A model generated the notes under the pieces. That model did no database searches, was not told the origin of the DNA, and saw only the letters and a program-made list of their open reading frames with translations. Below are positions 37,345 through 52,253 of a stretch of DNA of 64,000 nucleotides, in pieces; the first letter of the stretch is position 1, and each line of letters starts with the position of its first letter. A program made the translations under genes and the position numbers. The stretch covers positions 24,112,001 to 24,176,000 of the forward strand of contig NC_071670.1 of assembly GCF_028554725.1 (NCBI RefSeq), read 5' to 3'. The stretch comes from Zeugodacus cucurbitae (Eukaryota > Arthropoda > Insecta > Diptera > Tephritidae).

Positions 37345-40300
37345 TTATTCATAATCATTTATTTTGCATTTTATCACATTTAAGATCAAAGTTCACTTTC
37401 TTGCAAGTTGTTTATCGACAAATAAAAACATAAAGAATGTTTATTCATAATCATTTATTTTGTATTTTTATCAGATTTATGATCAAGTTCAATTTCTTGC
37501 AAGTTGAATATTGACAAATAAAAACATAAAGAACATTTATTCATAATCATTTATTTTGTATTTTATCACATTTAAGATCAAAATTCACTTTCTTGCAAGT
37601 TGTTTATCGACAACTGGAAACATAAAGAACATTTATTCATAATCATTTATTTCATATTTTATCAGATTTAAGATAAAAGTTCACTTTCGTGCAAGTTGAA
37701 TATCGACAAATAAAAACATAATGAATGTTTATTCATAATCATTTATTTTGTATTTTATCACATTTAAGATCAAAGTTCACTTTCTTGCGAGTTGAATATT
37801 ACAAATAAAAACATAAAGAACATTTATTCATAATCATTAATTTTGTGTTTCTATCAGATTTAAGATCAAAGTTCACATTCTTGCAAGTTGAATATTGACA
37901 AATAAAAACATAAAGAACATAAATTCATAATCATTTATTTCGTATTTTATCACATTTAAGATCAAAGTTCACTTCCTTGCAAGTTGTTTATCGACAAATA
38001 GAAACATAAAGAATGTTTATTCATAATCATTTATTTTGTATTTTTATCACATTTAAGATCAAAGTTCACTTTCTTGCAAGTTGTGTATCGACAAATAAAA
38101 ACATAAAGAACATTTATTCATAATCATTTATTTTGTATTTTATCACATGTAAGATAAAAGTTCACTTTCCTGCATGTTAAATATCGACAAATAAAAACAT
38201 AAAGAATGTTTATTCATAATCATTTATTTTGTATTTTATCACATTTAATATCAAAGTTCACTTTATTGCAAGTTGTTTATCGACAAATAGAAACATAAAG
38301 AATATTTATTCATAATCATTTATTTTGTATTTTTATCAGATTTATGATCAAGTTCACATTCTTGCAAGTTAAATATCGACAAATAAAAACATAAAGAATG
38401 TTTATTCATAATCATTTATTTTGTATTTTTATTCATAATCATTTATTTTGTATTTTATCACATGTAAGATAAAAGTTCACTTTCCTGCAAGTTAAATACC
38501 GACAAATAAAAACATAAAGAATGTTTATTCATAATCATTTATTTTGTATTTTATCACATTTAATATCAAAGTTCACTTTCCTGCAAGTTAAATATCGACA
38601 AATAGAAACATAAAGAATGTTTATTCATAATCATTTATTTTGTATTTTTATTCATAATCATTTATTTTGTATTTTATCACATGTAAGATAAAAGTTCACT
38701 TTCCTGCAAGTTAAATACCGACAAATAAAAACATAAAGAATGTTTATTCATAATCATTTATTTTGTATTTTATCACATTTAATATCAAAGTTCACATTCT
38801 AGCAAGTTGAATATTGACAAATAAAAACATAAAGAACATTTATTCATAATCATTTATTTTGTATTTTATCACATGTAAGATAAAAGTTCACTTTCCTGTA
38901 AGTTAAATACCGACAAATAAAAACATAAAGAACATTTATTCATAATCATTTATTTTGTATTTTATCACATGTAAGATAAAAGTTCACTTTCCCGCAAGTT
39001 AAATACCGACAAATAAAAACATAAAGAATGTTTATTCATAATCATTTATTTTGTATTTTATCACATTTAATATCAAAGTTCACATTCTAGCAAGTTGAAT
39101 ATTGACAAATAAAAACATAAAGAACATTTATTCATAATCATTTATTTTGTATTTTATCACATGTAAGATAAAAGTTCACTTTCCTGCAAGTTAAATACCG
39201 ACAAATAAAAACATAAAGAATGTTTATTCATAATCATTTATTTTGTATTTTATCACATTTAATATCAAAGTTCACTTTCCCGCAAGTTAAATACCGACAA
39301 ATAAAAACATAAAGAATGTTAATTCCTAATCATTTATTTTGTATTTTATCACATTTAATATCAAAGTTCACTTTCCTGCAAGTTAAATATCGACAAATAA
39401 AAACATAAAGAATGTTTATTCATAATCTTTTATTTTGTATTTTTATCAGATTTATGATCAAGTTCACATTCTTGCAAGTTGAATATTGACAAATAAAAAC
39501 ATAAAGAACATTTATTCATAATCATTTATTTTGTATTTTATCACATTTAAGATCAAAGTTCACTTTCTTGCAAGTTGTTTATCGACAAATAGAAACATAA
39601 AGAATGTTAATTCATAATCATTTATTTTGTATTTTTATCAGATTTATGACCAAGTTCACTTTCTTGCAAGTTAAATATCGACAAATAAAAACATAAAGAA
39701 TGTTTACTCATAATCATTTATTTTGTATTTTTATCAGATTTATGATCAAGTTCATTTTCTTGCAAGTTGTTTATCGACAAATAAAAACATAAAGAACATT
39801 TATTCTTAATCATTTATTTTGTATTTTATCACATGTAAGATAAAAGTTCACTTTCCTGCAATTTAAATATCGACAAATAAAAACATAAAGAATGTTTATT
39901 CATAATCATTTATTTTGTATTTTATCACATTTAATATCAAAGTTCACTTTCTTGCAAGTTGTTTATCGACAAATAGAAACATAAAGAATGTTTATTCATA
40001 ATCATTTACTTTGTATTTTATCACATTTAAGATCAAAGTTCACTTTCTTGCAAGTTGTGTATCGACAAATAAAAACATAAAGAACATTTATTCATAATCA
40101 TTTATTTTGTATTTTATCAGATGTAAGATAAAAGTTCACTTTCGGGCAAGTTGAATATCGACAAATAAAAACATAAAGAATGTTTATTCATAATCATTTA
40201 CTTTGTATTTTATCACATATAAGATCAAAGTTCACTTTCTTGCAAGTTGTTTATCGACAAATAGAAAATAAAGAACATTTATTCATAATCATTTATTTTA

Positions 40301-41415
40301 TATTTAATCAGATGTAAGATAAAAGTTCACTTTCGGGCAAGTTGAATATCGACAAATAAAAACATAAAGAATGTTTATTCATAATCATTTATTTTGTATT
40401 TTTATCAAATTTATGATCAAGTTCACTTTCTTGCAAGTTAAATATCGACAAATAAAAACATAAAGAATGTTTACTCATAATCATTTATTTTGTATTTTTA
40501 TCAGATTTATGATCAAGTTCACATTCTTGCAAGTTGAATATTAACAAACAAAAACATAAAGAACATTTATTCATAATCATTTATTTTGTATTTTATCACA
40601 TTTAAGATCAAAGTTCACTTTCTTGCAAGTTGTTTATCGACAACTGGAAACATAAAGAACATTTATTCATAATCATTTATTTTATATTTTATCAGATGTA
40701 AGATAAAAGTTCACTTTCGGGCAAGTTGAATATCGACAAATAAAAACATAAAGAAAATAAATTCATAATCATTTATGTCGTATTTTAACACATTTAAGGT
40801 CAAAGTTCACTTTCTTGCGAGTTGAATATTAAAATTAAAACATAAAGAACATTTATTCATAATCATTTATTTTGTATTTTTATCAGATTTATGATCAAAG
40901 TTCACATTCTTGCAAGCTGAATATTGACAAATAAAAACATTATGAACATAAATTCATAATCATTTATTTCGTATTTTATCACATTTAAGATCAAAGTTCA
41001 CTTTCTTGCAAGTTAAATATCGACAAATAAAAACATAAAGAATGTTTACTCATAATCATTTATTTTGTATTTTATCAGATTTATGATCAAGTTCACATTC
41101 TTGCAAGTTGAATATTGACAAATAAAAACATAAAGAACATTTATTCATAATCATTTATTTTGTATTTTATCACATTTAAGATCAAAGTTCACTTTCTTGC
41201 AAGTTGTTTATCGACAAATAGAAACATAAAGAATGTTAATTCATAATCATTTATTTTGTATTTTGATCAGATTTATGATCAAGTTCACATTCTTGCAAGT
41301 TAAATATCGACAAATAGAAACATAAAGAATGTTTATTCATAATCATTTATTTTGTATTTTTATTCATAATCATTTATTTTGTATTTTATCACATGTAAGA
41401 TAAAAGTTCACTTTC

Positions 41416-41428
41416 CTGCAGCATAATC
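41416..41428 (+). repeat. CTGCAG junction monomer (first of 14)
   Basis: The usual text between CCTGCA and CATAATC (about 40 bp, AGTTAAATACCGAC through TGTTTATT) is missing and a single G stands in its place, leaving CTGCAGCATAATC. Measured at 42701-42881, two units that should total 219 bp are 180 bp long, a net loss of 39 bp. The junction creates a PstI recognition sequence in otherwise site-poor DNA. Confidence 0.93.
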
Positions 41429-43389
41429 ATTTATTTTGTATTTTTTTTCAGATTTATGATCAAGTTCACATTCTTGCAAGTTGAATATTGACAAATAAAA
41501 ACATAAAGAACATTTATTCATAATCATTTATTTTGTATTTTATCACATTTAAGATCAAAGTTCACTTTCTTGCAAGTTGTTTATCGACAAATAGAAACAT
41601 AAAGAATGTTAATTCATAATCATTTATTTTGTATTTTGATCAGATTTATGATCAAGTTCACTTTCTTGCAAGTTAAATATCGACAAATAAAAACATAAAT
41701 CATGTTTACTCATAATCATTTATTTTGTATTTTTATCACATTTATGATCAAGTTCATTTTCTTGCAAGTTGTTTATCGACAAATAAAAACATAAAGAAGA
41801 TCTATTCTTAATCATTTATTTTGTATTTTATCACATGTAAGATAAAAGTTCACTTTCCTGCAATTTAAATATCGACAAATAAAAACATAAAGAATGTTTA
41901 TTCATAATCATTTATTTTGTATTTTATCACATTTAATATCAAAGTTCACTTTCTTGCAAGTTGTTTATCGACAAATAGAAACATAAAGAATGTTTATTCA
42001 TAATCATTTATTTTGTATTTTTATCAGATTTATGATCAAGTTCACTTTCTTGCAAGTTAAATATCGACAAATAAAAACATAAAGAACATTTATTCATAAT
42101 CATTTATTTTGTATTTTTATCAGATTTATGATCAAGTTCACATTCTTGCAAGTTGAATATTGACAAACAAAAACATAAAGAACATTTATTCATAATCATT
42201 TATTTTGTATTTTATCACATTTAAAAATAAAAACATAAAGAACATTTATTCATAATCATTTATTTTGTATTTTTATCAGATTTATGATCAAAGTTCACAT
42301 TCTTGCAAGCTGAATATTGACAAATAAAAACATTAAGAACATAAATTCATAATCATTTATTTCGTATTTTATCACATTTAAGATCAAAGTTCACTTTCTT
42401 GCAAGTTGAATATTAAAAATAAAAACGTAAAGAATGTTTATTCATAATCATTTATTTTGTATTTTATCAGATTTATGATCAAGTTCACATTCTTGCAAGT
42501 TGAATATTGACAAATAAAAACATAAAGAACATTTATTCATAATCATTTATTTTGTATTTTATCACTTTTAAGATCAAAGTGCGCTTTCTTGCAAGTTGTT
42601 TATCGACAAATAAAAACATAATGAATGTTTATTCATAATCATTTATTTTGTATTTTATCACATTTAAGATCAAAGTTCACTATCTTGCAAGTTAAATATC
42701 GACAAATAGAAACATAAAGAATGTTTATTCATAATCATTTATTTTGTATTTTTATTCATAATCATTTATTTTGTATTTTATCACATGTAAGATAAAAGTT
42801 CACTTTCCTGCAGCATAATCATTTATTTTGTATTTTTATCAGATTTATGATCAAGTTCACATTCTTGCAAGTTGAATATTGACAAATAAAAACATAAAGA
42901 ACATTTATTCATAATCATTTATTTTGTATTTTATCACATTTAAGATCAAAGTTCACTTTCTTGCAAGTTGTTTATCGACAAATAGAAACATAAAGAATGT
43001 TAATTCATAATCATTTATTTTGTATTTTTATCAGATTTATGATCAAGTTCACTTTCTTGCAAGTTAAATATCGACAAATAAAAACATAAAGCATGTTTAC
43101 TCATAATCATTTATTTTGTATTTTTATCAGATTTATGATCAAGTTCATTTTCTTGCAAGTTATTTATCGACAAATAAAAACATAAAGAACATTTATTCTT
43201 AATCATTTATTTTGTATTTTATCACATGTAAGATAAAAGTTCACTTTCCTGCAATTTAAATATCGACAAATAAAACCATAAAGAATGTTTATTCATAATC
43301 ATTTATTTTCTATTTTATCACATTTAATATCAAAGTTCACTTTCTTGCAAGTTGTTTATCGACAAACAGAAACATAAAGAATGTTTATT

Positions 43390-46300
43390 CATAATCATTT
43401 ATTTTGTATTTTTATCAGATTTATGATCAAGTTCACATTCTTGCAAGTTGAATATTGACAAATAAAAACATAAAGAACATTTATTCATAATCATTTATTC
43501 TGTATTTTATCACATTTAAGATCAAAGTTCACTTTCTTGCAAGTTGTTTATCGACAAATAGAAAATAAAGAACATTTATTCATAATCATTTATTTTATAT
43601 TTAATCAGATGTAAGATAAAAGTTCACTTTCGGGCAAGTTGAATATCGACAAATAAAAACATAAAGAATGTTTACTCATAATCATTTATTTTGTATTTTT
43701 ATCAGATTTATGATCAAGTTCACATTCTTGCAAGCTGAATATTGACAAATAAAAACATAAAGAACATTTATTCATAATCATTTATTTTGTATTTTATCAC
43801 ATTTAAGATCAAAGTTCACTTTCTTGCAAGTTGTTTATCGACAAATAGAAACATAAAGAATGTTAATTCATAATCATTTATTTTGTATTTTGATCAGATT
43901 TATGATCAAGTTCACTTTCTTGCAAGTTAAATATCGACAAATAAAAACATAAAGCATGTTTACTCATAATCATTTATTTTGTATTTTTATCACATTTATG
44001 ATCAAGTTCATTTTCTTGCAAGTTGTTTATCGACAAATAAAAACATAAAGAACATTTATTCTTAATCATTTATTTTGTATTTTATCACATGTAAGATAAA
44101 AGTTCACTTTCCTGCAATTTAAATATCGACATATAAAAACATAAAGAATGTTTATTCATAATCATTTATTTTGTATTTTATCACATTTAATATCAAAGTT
44201 CACTTTCTTGCAAGTTGTTTATCGACAAATAGAAACATAAAGAATGTTTATTCATAATCATTTATTTTGTATTTTTATCAGATTTATGATCAAGTTCACT
44301 TTCTTGCAAGTTAAATATCGACAAATAAAAACATAAAGAACATTTATTCATAATCATTTATTTTGTATTTTTATCAGATTTATGATCAAGTTCACATTCT
44401 TGCAAGTTGAATATTGACAAACAAAAACATAAAGAACATTTATTCATAATCATTTATTTTGTATTTTATCACATTTAAGATCAAAGTTCACTTTCTTACA
44501 AGTTGTTTATCGACAACTGGAAACATAAAGAACATTTATTCATAATCATTTATTTTATATTTTATCAGATGTAAGATAAAAGTTCACTTTCGGGCAAGTT
44601 GAATATCGACAAATAAAAACATAAAGAAAATAAATTCATAATCATTTATGTCGTATTTTAACACATTTAAGGTCAAAGTTCACTTTCTTGCGAGTTGAAT
44701 ATTAAAAATAAAAACATAAAGAACATTTATTCATAATCATTTATTTTGTATTTTTATCAGATTTATGATCAAAGTTCACATTCTTGCAAGCTGAATATTG
44801 ACAAATAAAAACATTAAGAACATAAATTCATAATCATTTATTTCGTATTTTATCACATTTAAGATCAAAGTTCACTTTCTTGCAAGTTGAATATTAAAAA
44901 TAAAAACGTAAAGAATGTTTATTCATAATCATTTATTTTGTATTTTATCAGATTTATGATCAAGTTCACATTCTTGCAAGTTGAATATTGACAAATAAAA
45001 ACATAAAGAACATTTATTCATAATCATTTATTTTGTATTTTATCACTTTTAAGATCAAAGTGCGCTTTCTTGCAAGTTGTTTATCGACAAATAAAAACAT
45101 AATGAATGTTTATTCATAATCATTTATTTTGTATTTTATCACATTTAAGATCAAAGTTCACTATCTTGCAAGTTAAATATCGACAAATAGAAACATAAAG
45201 AATGTTTATTCATAATCATTTATTTTGTATTTTTATTCATAATCATTTATTTTGTATTTTATCACATGTAAGATAAAAGTTCACTTTCCTGCAGCATAAT
45301 CATTTATTTTGTATTTTTATCAGATTTATGATCAAGTTCACATTCTTGCAAGTTGAATATTGACAAATAAAAACATAAAGAACATTTATTCATAATCATT
45401 TATTTTGTATTTTATCACATTTAAGATCAAAGTTCACTTTCTTGCAAGTTGTTTATCGACAAATAGAAACATAAAGAATGTTAATTCATAATCATTTATT
45501 TTGTATTTTTATCAGATTTATGATCAAGTTCACTTTCTTGCAAGTTAAATATCGACAAATAAAAACATAAAGCATGTTTACTCATAATCATTTATTTTGT
45601 ATTTTTATCAGATTTATGATCAAGTTCATTTTCTTGCAAGTTATTTATCGACAAATAAAAACATAAAGAACATTTATTTTTAATCATTTATTTTGTATTT
45701 TATCACATGTAAGATAAAAGTTCACTTTCCTGCAATTTAAATATCGACAAATAAAACCATAAAGAATGTTTATTCATAATCATTTATTTTCTATTTTATC
45801 ACATTTAATATCAAAGTTCACTTTCTTGCAAGTTGTTTATCGACAAATAGAAACATAAAGAATGTTTATTCATAATCATTTATTTTGTATTTTTATCAGA
45901 TTTATGATCAAGTTCACATTCTTGCAAGTTGAATATTGACAAATAAAAACATAAAGAACAATTATTCATATACAATTATTCTGTGTTTTATCACATTTAA
46001 GATCAAAGTTCCTTTTCTTGCAAGTTGAATATCGACAAATAAAAGCATAAAGAATGTTTATTCATAATCATTTACTTTGTATTTTATCACATTTAAGATC
46101 AAAGTTCACTTTCTAGCAAGTTGTTTATCGACAAATAGAAACATAAAGAATGTTTATTCATAATCATTTATTTTGTATTTTTATCAGATTTTTGATCAAG
46201 TTCACAGTCTTGCAAGTTGAATATTGACAAACAAAAACATAAAGAACATTTATTCATAATCATTTATTTTGTATTTTATCACATTTAAGATCAAAGTTCA

Positions 46301-47533
46301 CTTTCTTGCAAGTTGTTTATCGACAACTGGAAACATAAAGAACATTTATTCATAATCATTTATTTTATATTTTATCAGATGTAAGATAAAAGTTCACTTT
46401 CGGGCAAGTTGAATATCGACAAATAAAAACATAAAGAAAATAAATTCATAATCATTTATGTCGTATTTTAACACATTTAAGGTCAAAGTTCACTTTCTTG
46501 CGAGTTGAATATTAAAAATAAAAACATAAAGAACATTTATTCATAATCATTTATTTTGTATTTTTATCAGATTTATGATCAAAGTTCACATTCTTGCAAG
46601 CTGAATATTGACAAATAAAAACATTAAGAACATAAATTCATAATCATTTATTTCGTATTTTATCACATTTAAGATCAAAGTTCACTTTCTTGCAAGTTGA
46701 ATATTAAAAATAAAAACGTAAAGAATGTTTATTCATAATCATTTATTTTGTATTTTATCAGATTTATGATCAAGTTCACATTCTTGCAAGTTGAATATTG
46801 ACAAATAAAAACATAAAGAATGTTTATTCATAATCATTTTTTTTGTATTTTTATTCATAATCATTTATTTTGTATTTTATCACATGTAAGATAAAAGTTC
46901 ACTTTCCTGCAGCATAATCATTTATTTTGTATTTTTATCAGATTTATGATCAAGTTCACATTCTTGCAAGTTGAATATTGACAAATAAAAACATAAAGAA
47001 CATTTATTCATAATCATTTATTTTGTATTTTATCACATTTAAGATCAAAGTTCACTTTCTTGCAAGTTGTTTATCGACAAATAGAAACATAAAGAATGTT
47101 TATTCATAATCATTTATTTTGTATTTTATCACATGTAAGATAAAAGTTCACTTTCCTGCAGCATAATAATTTATTTTGTATTTTTATCAGATTTATGATC
47201 AAGTTCACATTCTTGCAAGTTGAATATTGACAAATAAAAACATAAAGAACATTTATTCATAATCATTTATTTTGTATTTTATCACTTTTAAGATCAAAGT
47301 GCGCTTTCTTGCAAGTTGTTTATCGACAAATAAAAACATAATGAATGTTTATTCATAATCATTTATTTTGTATTTTATCACATTTAAGATCAAAGTTCAC
47401 TATCTTGCAAGTTAAATATCGACAAATAGAAACATAAAGAATGTTTATTCATAATCATTTATTTTGTATTTTTATTCATAATCATTTATTTTGTATTTTA
47501 TCACATGTAAGATAAAAGTTCACTTTCCTGCAG
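43390..47533 (+). repeat. 4,144-bp tandem duplication, copy 1
   Basis: Matches 47534-51677 at a constant 4,144-bp offset: ATTCTGTATT (43497/47641), GAAAATAAAG (43561/47705), CTGCAG (45289/49433, 46907/51051, 47156/51300, 47528/51672), ATTATTCATATAC (45961/50105). Rare forms such as GACATATAAAAAC and TTCTTACAAGTTG are shared. The left boundary is sharp: TTCATAATC before copy 1 against CAGCATAATC at the start of copy 2. I saw no difference in spot checks. Confidence 0.93.
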
Positions 47534-50500
47534 CATAATCATTTATTTTGTATTTTTATCAGATTTATGATCAAGTTCACATTCTTGCAAGTTGAATATT
47601 GACAAATAAAAACATAAAGAACATTTATTCATAATCATTTATTCTGTATTTTATCACATTTAAGATCAAAGTTCACTTTCTTGCAAGTTGTTTATCGACA
47701 AATAGAAAATAAAGAACATTTATTCATAATCATTTATTTTATATTTAATCAGATGTAAGATAAAAGTTCACTTTCGGGCAAGTTGAATATCGACAAATAA
47801 AAACATAAAGAATGTTTACTCATAATCATTTATTTTGTATTTTTATCAGATTTATGATCAAGTTCACATTCTTGCAAGCTGAATATTGACAAATAAAAAC
47901 ATAAAGAACATTTATTCATAATCATTTATTTTGTATTTTATCACATTTAAGATCAAAGTTCACTTTCTTGCAAGTTGTTTATCGACAAATAGAAACATAA
48001 AGAATGTTAATTCATAATCATTTATTTTGTATTTTGATCAGATTTATGATCAAGTTCACTTTCTTGCAAGTTAAATATCGACAAATAAAAACATAAAGCA
48101 TGTTTACTCATAATCATTTATTTTGTATTTTTATCACATTTATGATCAAGTTCATTTTCTTGCAAGTTGTTTATCGACAAATAAAAACATAAAGAACATT
48201 TATTCTTAATCATTTATTTTGTATTTTATCACATGTAAGATAAAAGTTCACTTTCCTGCAATTTAAATATCGACATATAAAAACATAAAGAATGTTTATT
48301 CATAATCATTTATTTTGTATTTTATCACATTTAATATCAAAGTTCACTTTCTTGCAAGTTGTTTATCGACAAATAGAAACATAAAGAATGTTTATTCATA
48401 ATCATTTATTTTGTATTTTTATCAGATTTATGATCAAGTTCACTTTCTTGCAAGTTAAATATCGACAAATAAAAACATAAAGAACATTTATTCATAATCA
48501 TTTATTTTGTATTTTTATCAGATTTATGATCAAGTTCACATTCTTGCAAGTTGAATATTGACAAACAAAAACATAAAGAACATTTATTCATAATCATTTA
48601 TTTTGTATTTTATCACATTTAAGATCAAAGTTCACTTTCTTACAAGTTGTTTATCGACAACTGGAAACATAAAGAACATTTATTCATAATCATTTATTTT
48701 ATATTTTATCAGATGTAAGATAAAAGTTCACTTTCGGGCAAGTTGAATATCGACAAATAAAAACATAAAGAAAATAAATTCATAATCATTTATGTCGTAT
48801 TTTAACACATTTAAGGTCAAAGTTCACTTTCTTGCGAGTTGAATATTAAAAATAAAAACATAAAGAACATTTATTCATAATCATTTATTTTGTATTTTTA
48901 TCAGATTTATGATCAAAGTTCACATTCTTGCAAGCTGAATATTGACAAATAAAAACATTAAGAACATAAATTCATAATCATTTATTTCGTATTTTATCAC
49001 ATTTAAGATCAAAGTTCACTTTCTTGCAAGTTGAATATTAAAAATAAAAACGTAAAGAATGTTTATTCATAATCATTTATTTTGTATTTTATCAGATTTA
49101 TGATCAAGTTCACATTCTTGCAAGTTGAATATTGACAAATAAAAACATAAAGAACATTTATTCATAATCATTTATTTTGTATTTTATCACTTTTAAGATC
49201 AAAGTGCGCTTTCTTGCAAGTTGTTTATCGACAAATAAAAACATAATGAATGTTTATTCATAATCATTTATTTTGTATTTTATCACATTTAAGATCAAAG
49301 TTCACTATCTTGCAAGTTAAATATCGACAAATAGAAACATAAAGAATGTTTATTCATAATCATTTATTTTGTATTTTTATTCATAATCATTTATTTTGTA
49401 TTTTATCACATGTAAGATAAAAGTTCACTTTCCTGCAGCATAATCATTTATTTTGTATTTTTATCAGATTTATGATCAAGTTCACATTCTTGCAAGTTGA
49501 ATATTGACAAATAAAAACATAAAGAACATTTATTCATAATCATTTATTTTGTATTTTATCACATTTAAGATCAAAGTTCACTTTCTTGCAAGTTGTTTAT
49601 CGACAAATAGAAACATAAAGAATGTTAATTCATAATCATTTATTTTGTATTTTTATCAGATTTATGATCAAGTTCACTTTCTTGCAAGTTAAATATCGAC
49701 AAATAAAAACATAAAGCATGTTTACTCATAATCATTTATTTTGTATTTTTATCAGATTTATGATCAAGTTCATTTTCTTGCAAGTTATTTATCGACAAAT
49801 AAAAACATAAAGAACATTTATTTTTAATCATTTATTTTGTATTTTATCACATGTAAGATAAAAGTTCACTTTCCTGCAATTTAAATATCGACAAATAAAA
49901 CCATAAAGAATGTTTATTCATAATCATTTATTTTCTATTTTATCACATTTAATATCAAAGTTCACTTTCTTGCAAGTTGTTTATCGACAAATAGAAACAT
50001 AAAGAATGTTTATTCATAATCATTTATTTTGTATTTTTATCAGATTTATGATCAAGTTCACATTCTTGCAAGTTGAATATTGACAAATAAAAACATAAAG
50101 AACAATTATTCATATACAATTATTCTGTGTTTTATCACATTTAAGATCAAAGTTCCTTTTCTTGCAAGTTGAATATCGACAAATAAAAGCATAAAGAATG
50201 TTTATTCATAATCATTTACTTTGTATTTTATCACATTTAAGATCAAAGTTCACTTTCTAGCAAGTTGTTTATCGACAAATAGAAACATAAAGAATGTTTA
50301 TTCATAATCATTTATTTTGTATTTTTATCAGATTTTTGATCAAGTTCACAGTCTTGCAAGTTGAATATTGACAAACAAAAACATAAAGAACATTTATTCA
50401 TAATCATTTATTTTGTATTTTATCACATTTAAGATCAAAGTTCACTTTCTTGCAAGTTGTTTATCGACAACTGGAAACATAAAGAACATTTATTCATAAT

Positions 50501-51677
50501 CATTTATTTTATATTTTATCAGATGTAAGATAAAAGTTCACTTTCGGGCAAGTTGAATATCGACAAATAAAAACATAAAGAAAATAAATTCATAATCATT
50601 TATGTCGTATTTTAACACATTTAAGGTCAAAGTTCACTTTCTTGCGAGTTGAATATTAAAAATAAAAACATAAAGAACATTTATTCATAATCATTTATTT
50701 TGTATTTTTATCAGATTTATGATCAAAGTTCACATTCTTGCAAGCTGAATATTGACAAATAAAAACATTAAGAACATAAATTCATAATCATTTATTTCGT
50801 ATTTTATCACATTTAAGATCAAAGTTCACTTTCTTGCAAGTTGAATATTAAAAATAAAAACGTAAAGAATGTTTATTCATAATCATTTATTTTGTATTTT
50901 ATCAGATTTATGATCAAGTTCACATTCTTGCAAGTTGAATATTGACAAATAAAAACATAAAGAATGTTTATTCATAATCATTTTTTTTGTATTTTTATTC
51001 ATAATCATTTATTTTGTATTTTATCACATGTAAGATAAAAGTTCACTTTCCTGCAGCATAATCATTTATTTTGTATTTTTATCAGATTTATGATCAAGTT
51101 CACATTCTTGCAAGTTGAATATTGACAAATAAAAACATAAAGAACATTTATTCATAATCATTTATTTTGTATTTTATCACATTTAAGATCAAAGTTCACT
51201 TTCTTGCAAGTTGTTTATCGACAAATAGAAACATAAAGAATGTTTATTCATAATCATTTATTTTGTATTTTATCACATGTAAGATAAAAGTTCACTTTCC
51301 TGCAGCATAATAATTTATTTTGTATTTTTATCAGATTTATGATCAAGTTCACATTCTTGCAAGTTGAATATTGACAAATAAAAACATAAAGAACATTTAT
51401 TCATAATCATTTATTTTGTATTTTATCACTTTTAAGATCAAAGTGCGCTTTCTTGCAAGTTGTTTATCGACAAATAAAAACATAATGAATGTTTATTCAT
51501 AATCATTTATTTTGTATTTTATCACATTTAAGATCAAAGTTCACTATCTTGCAAGTTAAATATCGACAAATAGAAACATAAAGAATGTTTATTCATAATC
51601 ATTTATTTTGTATTTTTATTCATAATCATTTATTTTGTATTTTATCACATGTAAGATAAAAGTTCACTTTCCTGCAG
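47534..51677 (+). repeat. 4,144-bp tandem duplication, copy 2
   Basis: Second copy of 43390-47533, ending at the CTGCAG junction of 51672. Its right two-thirds (from 49439) is also the left copy of the 2,815-bp duplication, so the two events overlap. Confidence 0.93.
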
Positions 51678-52253
51678 CATAATCATTTATTTTGTATTTT
51701 TATCAGATTTATGATCAAGTTCACATTCTTGCAAGTTGAATATTGACAAATAAAAACATAAAGAACATTTATTCATAATCATTTATTTTGTATTTTATCA
51801 CATTTAAGATCAAAGTTCACTTTCTTGCAAGTTGTTTATCGACAAATAGAAACATAAAGAATGTTAATTCATAATCATTTATTTTGTATTTTTATCAGAT
51901 TTATGATCAAGTTCACTTTCTTGCAAGTTAAATATCGAGAAATAAAAACATAAAGCATGTTTACTCATAATCATTTATTTTGTATTTTTATCAGATTTAT
52001 GATCAAGTTCATTTTCTTGCAAGTTGTTTATCGACAAACAAAAACATAAAGAACATTTATTCTTAATCATTTATTTTGTATTTTATCACATGTAAGATAA
52101 AAGTTCACTTTCCTGCAATTTAAATATCGACAAATAAAAACATAAAGAATGTTTATTCATAATCATTTATTTTGTATTTTATCACATTTAATATCAAAGT
52201 TCACTTTCTTGCAAGTTGTTTATCGACAAATAGAAACATAAAGAATGTTTATT
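49439..52253 (+). repeat. 2,815-bp tandem duplication, copy 1
   Basis: A 2,815-bp offset links TTAATTC (49625/52440), ATTATTCATATAC (50105/52920), the GTGCGC monomer (51444/54259) and GACAAACAAAAAC (52033/54848). The boundary sits where CAGCATAATC in copy 1 is replaced by ATTCATAATC at 52251-52260. Confidence 0.9.

Larger units (their letters stand above)
33401..41415 (+). repeat. 96-bp satellite array, block E
   Basis: Satellite only. 33905-37344 is a 1,720-bp tandem duplication. From ~38200 onward the array repeats the ~27.4-31.6 kb material with later rearrangement: for example TTAATTCCTAATC occurs at 28701 and 39319, an offset of 10,618. The variant ATTAATTTTGTGTTT occurs at ~37836, as it does at ~14242 and ~15251. 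Confidence 0.93.
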
